Shown here in pieces: positions 11,501 to 20,419 of a DNA stretch of 22,584 nt. The DNA lies in contig RCAB01000744.1 of the NCBI GenBank assembly GCA_003640385.1, positions 1 through 22,584 on the forward strand. The letters run 5' to 3'. Position 1 is the first letter of the stretch, and each line of letters begins with the position of its first letter. Both the position numbers and the translations under genes were made by a program. The DNA comes from Setaria digitata. Taxonomy: Eukaryota > Nematoda > Chromadorea > Rhabditida > Setariidae. The notes beneath the pieces are model-generated. The model was not told the origin of the DNA. It was given only the letters and a program-made list of their open reading frames with translations, and ran no database searches.

Positions 11501-14500
11501 ATTGACCAACATATGTTTATAGGTTAAATCTATGGCAGAACATTTGTCTGTTTCAAATCGTTTGTATTTGCCGCGCAAACTGCGCTTTAGTGAAGCATTT
11601 ATCCAAGATCTGAATGCTCTTTCTCAGGCTATCGTCAGTGAAGTAATCCAGAGAGCTTCGAAAGATCCAAGACAAGTAATTCTACGATTATTAACATGAA
11701 AAAAAAGATATGAAAGTAATGAATTTTGAAGTACTTGGTCACACTGTTCGCGGTGATGACAGGAGGAACAGTAATATATTTGTTATTTTGCTCAATTAAA
11801 CTGATTTCGTTTTCTTTTCAGTCACAGTTAATCAGTATTTCTTGGGCGTACTTCTTACGCGACTGCTTCTCTTTGATGGATCGTACCTTTGTGATGGCAC
11901 TGGTTAGGCAATTTAACCGCGAAATTGCTGTCAAAATAGGGTAAAGTTTTCAGTGGTTTTTTTTTCTTAATTCTCTAATTTTTTCTTTTTGTTGTTGTCC
12001 AAATCAAAATCATTCGAAAAGTCAGTCTTCAGGCTCTTTGACGATCATCACATGCGAATACTTTTAATTCGAGCCAGTTTGTAAGTAATAATTGTGTTTG
12101 TGTTGATGGCCTGACAACAGTCGAAGTCAGTTTGATGAAAACCTTATCGTTCATAATTATGATCATTAGATTTTACGGTGGTGGCAAATTGATGAATATT
12201 GGTTTTTTTTTTCTTTTTTCAGAAGCTCTGCTGAATCTTGCATCGTTCCCACTCTTATGTTGATTAAATTGGATTTCTTACGTATAATCGCTTCACATGA
12301 ACATTTCGTTGTGCTGAATTTGCCGTTTAGTTCTGGTACTGTGCAGGGTATGTCAGCAAGCCATTCCGGGGGGTCATTTCATGTAAGTTTTAGTTTCATG
12401 AACTCTGTAACCGTGCTGAATGACTTAAGGCGAATAGTTTTTCCTTTCATGAACCATTTCTTACGCGTTATCATTTCAAATTACAGTCTGCGGCATCAGG
12501 ATTTTCATCCAGTTCAGATGGTAGCACGAGTCTTTCTCTGTCCTTGCATCATTCTTCTTCACAGCCTCAACCTTCCAGTCCGGGAAACTCGAGTGTTAGC
12601 AGCAGGTCTAACGCTTTTTCTATTAAAATTTCTTGATTTCAGGAGTATAACTTCATGTAAATACCCTAGTGTCCGTTTTTGTTTTTTAATCCTGTGAAAC
12701 TTTTTACGCAGTCCTAGCTATTCTGTTAGACTTCTTTCCCATCGTCCTGCTTCATATAATTAATTTTCTATTTCAGGAATGCAAGGGATTTATTCTCAAC
12801 AGTTAATTACTTTTTCAGGTCTTCAAGTCAAGCAAATGAGTCGCATGGTTCTATTGGATTAGCAGAACTAACTGTCGAATTTCGTTCACGTCATTTTTTA
12901 ATCGGGCTTGTTCTTGCCGATTTGGCTTCCGTTCTCGATACGTCGAACACCCTGCTTCACTCGCGGTTAATTCATTTTGTTTTGCATTGCAATTCTTTTT
13001 CCTTTTAATTGAAAGAAATTACTACAACTTTGTTTTATTTTAAGAACATTAGTCAGCATTATTCTGCTTACATTTCTTCAATTTGTAAAAGAAAAAAATG
13101 GTAATTTTGGATGAATTTCCAGCGCCATAAGTCTTATTCGCAGTTTGCTAAGTAGCCATGAGTTAGATGCTCGTCTTATGGACAACGCAGTGAAAGCACG
13201 AGTGGCATCGTTATACCTACCGATGATCGGTATTGTTCTGGATGCATCCACCCAACTATATGATCCTTACTCAAAAGCTTCCAACGTGAACTGTGGGATA
13301 TCTACATCCATTTCTAATGGGTAAGGTTTTCAATTTTGCAAAATTTTTCGGAATACACAAATGTAACATATTCTGCATTTTTAAGAATATTTCAGTTGTT
13401 TTTAAACTTGTTTATATACTAAATTTTACTTAAACTGCAGTTATTCAATGGAAATGGAAAATGGCCCATTTATAAGTGATAAAGTTATGCTTGCAATTGG
13501 GGGAATGAATTTTTCTCCACCTTGCTCGCCAAGAACTGAACCTAAACATATTGGTTTGGCGCGGCCATCACTTTCATTAGAAAACACGCGTCAGGTGACA
13601 AATTCCATGCAATATTTGTGAGCACTAAAAGTTCTGAATAATACTAATGAATTTATTCTCGTTGTAGATTTCAGTTTTTTTTTAACTTAATTTTTTAAAT
13701 CTAGTTATTGGCATGTTTCTGTTGGACACTCAAAAATATGGAACGTTCATCTTTGCGTCAGTGGATTCGTGATTTGTCTTCTAATCGGATTTCACAGTTT
13801 CTCAATGTTCTGCAACTTGCCGTGTCTTGCTTCGAATTTAAATTATCTCTTTTTTGCTCCCATCAGGTATTGGTCACCCCTACCGTTCCTTCAAGTAATT
13901 CTTCAGGGAATTCCTTGGAAAGTTGCTTGTTTGAGAAGTATTAAATTACATATCATGATTTTCTAGGATACCACTGTGGTTGCAGAAGTGAAGAATGAAG
14001 GTAGCCATATTGAAAGATCACCCTCCAGAGAGCTCAGCAGAAAAAAATTGCGCACTGCATCTGATTCTGAAAATGGTGTTCGTTGGCGCAAGGAAAACAA
14101 GGATTCTCAGGGAAAAGATTCTTGGAAAAGTTGTACAACTAGTAGCGACGGGCATTCTAGCGATGAACCAATCGGTAAGTAGTGCGATACAGTTTCATGT
14201 TAAGAGTATTATTTGCAGTAACTGGTTTTTCAACGTGAAATGCTTTAATTTGTTTGATTTAGCAAGTGATGATGATATAGCACTCGAAGCAACGCTTTGC
14301 ACTGAAGTTCCATTGATAGTATTGGATACGTTAGAATTGATTATACGTGTTATCTCAGTTCTTGGTTCCGATTATCTCTTTTATGTACTACCTTCTGTAT
14401 TAAAAGTATTGGTGAGTTTGTCATAATCAGTGATTTTTATATTCCTGAATCTCACGTTATGTAGAAGTAAGAGTGCGTCTTTTTGAATTTAAAATGCAGT

Positions 14501-17500
14501 GTTTTACTAATTTTTTTTTTTTACTTTAGAAATAACTATTTTATCCGTCAAGCTGTAATCATGAAAATCATATTTCACATTATCTGTATGTAGTAGTATT
14601 CATTCAAGACACTAGGGATTTCTTGTCTTAATACCCAAGTCGATGGATAAAGCTGATGTCAATTGAAAAATCAAAAAAAAAGTTGCGTTCAAAAGTTGAG
14701 GCGAATACTCGAAATTACCAAAACTGATTGATTATGGGTTTCATTTGAATCGTTTTGCAATTTGACGATTCTTTTTACACCTTATAAAATGCTTTAAGAT
14801 GCACATCCTTGCTTGCAACCAATCAGTACAAACTTTGGAAAGTGTCTTTGCAAGTCAACGTGCCATAGTTACGAAGTATCCAGATCTGTTATTTGAACAG
14901 GTAATAATGTAATTATTTGCAGATGTAAAAATTATGTGATTTTCAACTAGTTTTTATTTCGAATTTAATTTAGCATGTTACGGTTATTTACCTTAGAGTA
15001 CCAATTTCTATTTTTTGCAGGAAACGGAACAGTGTGGTGAATTGTGTCTTCATTTATTAAGACATTGTGCTTCTCGCTTACCAGCTATTCGGTCACAGGT
15101 TTCCTTAAAGTTTTTTTTTCTTAAATAATTTTTGGATAAATTTACAGCTCAGTAGTGAAACTAATTTGGTGAATTATGAATTTCTGAAAAAATTTTGAAT
15201 TTAAACATATCTTCGACAAAAAGGTTTGGGCTAAACGATATACATACACTTCGTATTATAATACAAATTTTGTATATTTGTTAAGATTTGTATAGTCGGA
15301 AAAAAACGGGGAACGGTTGCGAATGGTTTAAATGAAATCTCATTAATTGTGTAGAAAACGAGTTTCCTCTAGAATCCGTAAGTTTGATCATATAAATGAT
15401 GTAAAATTGGATTTTTTATGGATGAAACTTATAGGCAGCAGCTTCGTTGTACTTATTAATGAGGCAAAGTTTCGAATCGGGAGCCAGTTTTTCGAAAGTT
15501 AAAATGCAAATTACAATGTCGTTGAGTACGTTAGTTTCCACGGGTACGAAACATGGTGATTGGATAAATGAAGACTGTTTACGTCATAGCTTAAAAACCG
15601 TGTTGACATATTCGGAAACTGACGCTTCAGTTGATTCTCAGTTACGCGGTACTACTTTTTCCGAACAGGTTAGTTATGTGAAATTTTAGTTTCTGGTTTA
15701 AAATTTGTAGGATTGTTTTTGTTAGATTACTTAATTGAGGACAGTGAAATAAAATTACAGGTAAAAGATTTGGTTTTCAATTTGCATATGATATTATCGG
15801 ATACAGTGAAGATGAAAGAGTACACGAATGATTTTGAAATGCTCATCGATCTCATGTATCGTGTTGCAAAAGGATATCAGAACAATCCAGACCTTAGGTT
15901 AGCGTCATTTTTCGGTGTTTATTGTGCATTTGTTGGAACTGATGGAACTCATCGATTATTCTGTGTATCGTATTTTTTTGGTGTAAGTACCATGGAATAT
16001 TGATAGATAATCGTAAACTTTACTAAAAAACACAGGAAGTCCCAGTATATAAATTATCCATTCATAGTGCTATTTTGTGTCCATTTTCGCATACTAATTG
16101 AATGATGGGTAATTTTCTATTTTTTATGCAATAAATTAAGCGGTTTTTTTTCTAATAAATGGACTTATTACACAATATCACTACTAGTAATTAACTTCTA
16201 AAATGCGGTAATTTTAGGTTGACGTGGTTGATAAATATGGCAAATAAGCATTCAGCACGTGATAATGCAGCGGAAGCCGCACAGTGCATGTTGCACGCAG
16301 CTGCATTAGCTGCTGAGTATATTTCAATGCGTGAATATAATGTTTATATATCAAAGGGCGCTGCAGCTTTCGAGGCTATTAGTGATAACATTTTGGAGGA
16401 AAGCGCTGTTTCTGATGATGTTATTAGGTAATCTTTCTGTTTAAGTAGGAAATATGTTCCGTTTACATGTAAAATAGCTACAGTAATTGAAGGATTAGCT
16501 TCAGTTTTTTTCGTTCGAGAGATGGTGGATAATTCGAAGCATTTGAATTTTGTTTTCAGTCCGGATGAAGAAGGTATTTGTGAAAGTCGTCATTTCACTC
16601 AGAATGGGTTGGTACATTTGGTGGAGAAAACTGCACAGTTTATGGAGAAAGCCCAAATGTATGAATCAATGGTACAACTCTACAAAGTTAGTGAGCATTT
16701 CTACATTTTCTTGAGACGAAATGTTCTTTTAAAAATAAAGTTGTAAATGTTTTGTGAAAATTACAAAGTTTCATGTGAGATTTCCATTACGCGACAATCT
16801 TTTTATATCAGATAATAACACCAATTTTGGAAGAAAATCGTGATTATCGACATTTGGCACAAGTACATAGTTGCTTGAGTCAAGCGCTTTCACGCATAGA
16901 ACCAACAGTGCCACTGATTGAAGATATTGCGGATGCATGGTACTCGCCTTTACCAAGGTATATGTTGCGGAATTTCAAATTGTACTTCTTACTAAAATAT
17001 TTAGTCTTTAAAAATTGCAGAGATGATGTCAGCTATGTTGCTTCCCTTCTTTCATTTCTTACTGTAATTAATCAACGTTTTCTGGTGATTAAACGCCATT
17101 TGTTCCTGAATATGATTAATTTGCTCTACGTTAATTGAAGCGCTTGGGGACATTTATGGACAAAACTTTTCCGAAATGATTATGTTCTGAGAAGGACTAC
17201 AGAAATCCAACACTTTATAATGTCATCAAATATTGGCGATTTTTTTGTTGGCGTTTTAGTGCCGATAAGCGTTGTTTTGGCACTTATTTCCGAGTCGGTT
17301 TTTATGGGAATGGTTTTGGTGATTTGGATGGTGTCGAATTTATCTATAAGGAGCCAGCAATAACAAAGTTGTCTGAAATCAGCCACCGCTTGGACACATT
17401 TTATACGGATCGTTTAGGGAAAGGAGTTGTAGAAGTGATAAAAGATTCCAATACTGTATGTTTCCTACTAATTCATTAGATTTGAATTTTAATATTGTTT

Positions 17501-19078
17501 ATATGTTCATTATGCAATTGCTGCAGTTATTATTAATTATCAATTTTTAGGTTGATAGAAATCGTCTGGATTCCACAAAAGTCTATTTGCAAATCACTTA
17601 TGTGGAGCCTTATTTGGAAAATTGGGAACGACGTCGTCGCCCAACTCATTTCGAAAGAAATCATAAGTTATATCGATTCGTCTATGCAACACCATTTACG
17701 AAAGATGGTCGGGCACATGGTGATTTAAAAGATCAGTACAAACGGAGAACAGTGTTAACCACACAATACTGGTTAGAATTAATTTTAAAACTCTTATCAT
17801 TAATTTATTAAAATTTATTGAGGTAAGGTCATGTTAAAGAAATAAAAGAAAGACGTTGAATATTTATACTTGATATGATACAAAAGAGGGATTACCGAAA
17901 GGAATGTTTTGCGAATGGTAAGCAGAAGTATCTTTTGCTGAGCACAAGTACTGCATGCAGTCTTCTGTTGATTTGTAGGGAGATGTATAAATTTGTTCTT
18001 TTTTGAAAATTTTTCTTAGAAAAAGTTTATGTTTCTTATTTCAGTTTTCCTTACGTGAAAACACGGCTTCGAGTAGTCAGTCGTGAACAAATCATTTTGA
18101 CTCCAATTGAAGTTGCAATCGAAGATGTTCAAAAACGAACTCGTGAATTAGCTGCCGCTACTGCGCAAGATCCACCTGATGCTAAAATGCTTCAAATGGT
18201 ACTGCAGGGTTGTATTGGTACTACTGTCAATCAAGGTCCTATAGAAGTTAGTATCAAAACCTTTCAAAATTATCAAAATGTCAGTATAGGGAAAGCAAGA
18301 GATTCATTATCTAATCCCGACTATTTTGTGAGGTTTGAAAGTTATTTGTAAAATTATTTTATTAAAATAGGTTATTTCTTTACTTTTTACTGTTTTTTTT
18401 TTTATGTCCTCTATTATTTTTATTGCCATTTCATATTATCTGTTTTTATTGTTTGTGAAGTTAATCCATGTTCCAATCACAGCTATTTTGGAGGTTGCGA
18501 ATGTATTTCTTACAAATATGATCTTGGATGAGCATGGTAAGCCGATGGATAAATTTCAAAACAAACTTCGTTTGTGTTTTAAAGATTTTTCGAAAAAGTG
18601 TGCTGATGCTCTTCAGAAAAATAAGAAGCTTATTCAGGCCGATCAGCAAGCTTATCAGGTTACTTCAATTTTTATTAATGGAGTGCTTTTTTTCTTCATT
18701 TGTGGCAATACAGTATTAGACGGGAGCGATAAACATATAGTTTCTCTCCTCTATAGTAGCACTCAACTTTTCCACATCGATTTTGGAGTGCATTTTTTGG
18801 AGAAATGATCATCCGTTATTTGTCGATGACATTATCCTCTCACCATTCATCATTACTCGTTTTGAATTATTTCATATTCACTATGCTTATTGTTAAGATA
18901 GATTTTTCACGATAAAAATTTTTTCCAGAGCGAACTGCAGAAAAATTATATCGAATTTACAAAGCGAATGGCACCAATTGTTGGGATTCGTAAAAGTAAA
19001 TGTACTGAAGCGCATACATTAAAAGCTGTACATGCTGCAGCTGTCGCTGCTGAACTTGGCCCGGTCACTGCAGTGTGA
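2576..19078 (+). CDS. DOCK7: Dedicator of cytokinesis protein, DOCK-C (DOCK6/7/8) subfamily Rho-family GEF; complete, 45 exons
   Basis: Predicted guanine nucleotide exchange factor that loads Rac/Cdc42-type GTPases with GTP at membranes to control actin, cell shape and neurite growth (family knowledge). The spliced frame gives about 2229 residues; vertebrate DOCK6/7/8 have about 2050-2140. In order: N-terminal segment with [10 protein letters not shown] (1-190), SENFYFDLN and LEKVLQ blocks (about 325-400), DHR-1 (about 645-825), [10 protein letters not shown] (from 1021), a serine-rich exon (1196-1235), SLYLLMRQ (about 1638), and DHR-2 (about 1746-2190) with [34 protein letters not shown] and [10 protein letters not shown]. 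Every exon joins its neighbour in phase. The start was chosen because it sits just before the conserved RAFA block. The protein ends in VTAV. Best match is DOCK7, but DOCK6/7/8 orthology is not resolvable in invertebrates. Family assignment is near certain; single exon ends are less so. Confidence 0.96.
4648..4671 (+). other. Predicted 24-nt in-frame microexon (5b) of the DOCK gene
   Basis: Inside the 932-nt intron 5, an acceptor (AAAACTTTTAG, ending 4647) and a perfect GTAAGT donor (from 4672) bracket 24 nt with no stop. Exon 5 ends and exon 6 starts on codon boundaries, so inclusion adds exactly eight residues, NKEAGHFP, between GEDQ and IAKRD. This is a low-conservation linker just after the N-terminal block. 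It may be constitutive (46 exons, 2237 residues), alternative, or a chance pairing of sites. There is no transcript evidence in this window. Confidence 0.5.
5585..5607. repeat. 23-bp A run in intron 6
   Basis: Uninterrupted A homopolymer between exons 6 and 7 of the DOCK gene. Its length is likely to be polymorphic or uncertain in the assembly. Confidence 0.9.
8240..9691 (+). other. DOCK7: DOCK7-like exons 14-17: linker and DHR-1 domain (residues 568-825)
   Basis: Exons: 8240-8382, 8581-8697, 8770-8952, 9361-9691. Exon 14 carries RLTDEDL, and exon 15 [11 protein letters not shown] and [11 protein letters not shown]. Exons 16-17 encode the C2-like DHR-1 domain, starting at [11 protein letters not shown] and running through [48 protein letters not shown] and the closing VTTVHTQ. 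In this family DHR-1 binds phosphoinositides or helps target membranes. The acceptor of exon 15 lacks AG (see the separate entry). The 408-nt intron 8953-9360 contains T-runs and one acceptor-like site, but no extra exon that keeps the frame. Confidence 0.93.
8570..8581 (+). other. Non-canonical 3' splice site (TTTTTCG/G) before exon 15
   Basis: Exon 14 ends in phase 2 (AG before GTGTTA) and homology resumes at codon CTT 8582. The in-frame stop TGA at 8567-8569 forces the junction into 8570-8581, and there is no AG in that interval. The pyrimidine tract ends in TTTTTCG where TTTTCAG is expected, as if one A were missing or changed. Either it is a real non-AG acceptor or a one-base assembly error or mutation. 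Confidence 0.8.
10133..10168 (+). other. Possible 36-nt cassette exon in intron 18
   Basis: A strong acceptor (CTTTCTTTCGCAG, ending 10132) is followed by an open stretch that keeps phase 1 when a weak donor at 10169 (GTTTAA) is used. This would add 12 residues ([11 protein letters not shown] and one junction residue) between NPPYT and SVSG. The direct exon 18 to exon 19 junction already matches family length, so this is a weak candidate. Confidence 0.2.
12033..12080 (+). other. Predicted 48-nt in-frame cassette exon (25b) of the DOCK gene
   Basis: Intron 25 contains an acceptor (GTCAGTCTTCAG, ending 12032), 48 open nt, and a perfect GTAAGT donor from 12081. Exon 25 ends in phase 2 and exon 26 begins with the third codon base, so inclusion keeps the frame. 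It adds 16 residues, [15 protein letters not shown] flanked by junction codons, between EIAVKIG and SSAESC. Skipping gives the length expected from DOCK7 here, so the exon would be optional. It lies just before the conserved KLDFLRII helix. Confidence 0.45.
12777..12818 (+). other. Alternative upstream acceptor of exon 28, 42 nt in frame
   Basis: Two consensus acceptors precede exon 28: TTTTCTATTTCAG ending at 12776 and TACTTTTTCAG ending at 12818. They are 42 nt apart and both are followed by G, so both restore the AG|G arginine codon from exon 27. Using the upstream site adds 14 in-frame residues ([14 protein letters not shown]) right after the serine-rich segment. Confidence 0.45.
15435..19078 (+). 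other. DOCK7: DOCK7-like exons 36-45: DHR-2 catalytic region and C-terminus (residues 1635-2229)
   Basis: Exons: 15435-15668, 15761-15897, 16218-16427, 16560-16686, 16812-16957, 17260-17455, 17551-17771, 18045-18246, 18494-18658, 18929-19078. DHR-2 starts near RVAKGYQ (about 1746). It continues through [97 protein letters not shown] and [19 protein letters not shown]. The last of these is the loop of the alpha-10 insert that senses nucleotide in DOCK proteins. One position that is Val in DOCK7 as I recall it (GSVG) is Ile here (GCIG); Val2119 in TTVN is kept. [14 protein letters not shown] follows. The C-terminus is alanine-rich and ends VTAV. Introns 15099-15434, 15898-16217 and 16958-17259 show no other gene. 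Confidence 0.94.
18247..18493 (+). other. Intron 43 with paired alternative donor and acceptor
   Basis: The homology-supported junction uses the GTTAGT donor at 18247 and an unusual TTTTGGAG acceptor ending 18493, giving GPIE|VANVF as in DOCK7. A second donor (GTATCA at 18251) and a better acceptor (CCAATCACAG ending 18482) together also keep the frame and insert five residues ([14 protein letters not shown]). Mixed use would shift the frame by 4 or 11 nt. Confidence 0.5.
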
Positions 19079-19083
19079 ATAAA
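19078..19083 (+). terminator. Poly(A) signal AATAAA overlapping the DOCK stop codon
   Basis: AATAAA begins on the last base of the TGA stop (19076-19078). If used, the 3' UTR would be only about 10-30 nt. Confidence 0.3.
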
Positions 19084-19487
19084 TCTGCCTTCCTAACTTT
19101 AAAATTAAATTTTTTGTTATTGGTGCTAAAAAAATAATTTATATAGTTAAAACTGCCTTTAAATTTGTTTTGTTATCTCTGTTTTATCCATGTAATTTTA
19201 ATTTCGCATCCATGAAAATCTGCAAGTTGTGCAATTAATTGAGATATCATTAGCTTCTTGTATAAATCTAGTAAAGAACTTTTAGTCCTTATTCATTTCA
19301 AATTCTTGTTTTTTTCGTTGTTATTTTACTTTTTCTCTCTTTTCCGCACTAAATTTGTTACATTATACTGGATTGTAGTGTAAGAAGAAAGTTTTGATTA
19401 ATGTTAATGTCTCATCCGCATATCAATTTTGTTGTCACTCTGTTTATATTCCTCACCTTGTTGACGATGATATGTGGTTGTTTCCTA

Positions 19488-19493
19488 AATAAA
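19488..19493 (+). terminator. Poly(A) signal AATAAA, likely 3' end of the DOCK mRNA
   Basis: AATAAA about 410 nt after the stop, in CCTAAATAAAGCTG, followed by T-rich DNA. This gives an ordinary 3' UTR length. The choice between this and the signal overlapping the stop is inference. Confidence 0.45.
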
Positions 19494-19817
19494 GCTGCTT
19501 AGCGGTTTCATGAATGATTTATTTCATATTCGTTGTCAGACTTTCACAGCAGCAAATTTTTAAAAGAAAAGTTTTAAATTAGATTTACTCTCATCAATGA
19601 TATTTATTTATGTTAGGGGAGGTAGAATAAACAGCAATTTTTGCATATGAAATCTGAATATTGAAATAGTACCCATATCACAATTCTACTATATGCTTGG
19701 GGCTTAGACTTTGTTTATATTCAGCGAACTCAGACCACTGGATGGTTTTTGAATCGTGTGAAATATATCCTGGGTTTATGATACATTCGTGTCGTATGTT
19801 TTTCTCTACGTACTAGC

Positions 19818-19948
19818 TGCAGTTTTTCTAATCAAACGATTACCTTATCAAATCAGACCTTTACGAGAATTGCTCTTTGTTAGGTAATATCGGTTGTAAC
19901 ATTACGATCGATGTTACCTAACAATCCTGGTTGCAGTTTTTCAAATCA
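19818..19948. repeat. 17-bp direct repeats flanking a hairpin
   Basis: TGCAGTTTTTCTAATCA at 19818-19834 recurs with one change at 19932-19948, 114 bp apart. The hairpin at 19877-19924 lies between the two copies. Confidence 0.7.
19877..19924. repeat. 16-bp inverted repeat (hairpin) in the intergenic region
   Basis: TTGTTAGGTAATATCG (19877-19892) faces its complement at 19909-19924 across a 16-nt loop. All positions pair as RNA on the plus strand, one as G-U. Bases outside the arms do not pair, so it is shorter than a typical microRNA precursor. It could be a 3'-UTR or RNA-processing structure between the convergent genes, or a remnant of a small inverted-repeat element. Confidence 0.75.
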
Positions 19949-20419
19949 GCTTGTGATTCTGAGGCGTTTATCATCTCTTTCAGGAAATTGAGACATTAAA
20001 GAAGGACAAATTAAATCCGGTAGGAATTTTTCACCGTCATTTATGCTCTACAATAAATTCCAAACACTACCGAAATATTCATTTAAATTTGTTTACTGGT
20101 AGTTTAAAATTGAAATGATTTCATATACAGTCGAATACAAAAGTCGAACAGTTACACTGTGCTGGTTGTGAATACTGAGATAACATGTGTGAAAATATTT
20201 TACTTCATATCAGGAACAACTGCTAAAATAACCATTCTTCAAGAACTGTTGCAGAAATATTCGTATCTGCAGAAAAATTAGTGACGGTGGTTAACACGCC
20301 AATACTACCCCAATCTTTAATTTCTGACTTTCTTAGTTATAATAGGTCTTATAGATTCATTGTAATACACAAAATAAAGACAGAGTCAAATTACAAGATT
20401 TCTTGGGAAAATGTCTTGT

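Larger units (their letters stand above)
9842..15098 (+). other. DOCK7: DOCK7-like exons 18-35: central helical region (residues 826-1634)
   Basis: Exons: 9842-10037, 10252-10392, 10528-10632, 10709-10777, 10926-10996, 11278-11373, 11523-11675, 11822-11940, 12223-12382, 12487-12605, 12819-12965, 13123-13320, 13441-13594, 13705-13866, 13967-14174, 14263-14411, 14799-14900, 15021-15098. Conserved blocks include [115 protein letters not shown] and [16 protein letters not shown]. Exon 27 is 19 of 39 serines, matching a serine-rich linker in vertebrate DOCK7. Exons 20-22 form a poorly conserved linker, so their boundaries rest on phase and open frame only. The segment of about 40 residues that vertebrate DOCK7 has between FEYKG and ERSPSG is shortened here. 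Intron 14412-14798 (387 nt) shows nothing further. Confidence 0.88.
19079..20419. other. Intergenic space between two convergent genes
   Basis: Holds the 3' UTR of the DOCK gene on plus and of the receptor gene on minus. Apart from the poly(A) signals, a hairpin and a short direct repeat described separately, I see no gene. No clear minus-strand AATAAA lies near the receptor stop; an AATGAA variant reads on minus at 20356-20361, about 60 nt past it. Confidence 0.7.

Noticed and set aside
15898..16003. Extension of exon 37 to a GTAAGT donor at 15983
   Set aside because: The 85-nt extension shifts the frame and gives a stop shortly into exon 38; the 15897 end matches the family.
16971..17138. 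Open frame after AAATTGCAG in intron 40
   Set aside because: It can only be made in-phase with a long insert not seen in the family; exon 40 to exon 41 joins directly at [14 protein letters not shown].
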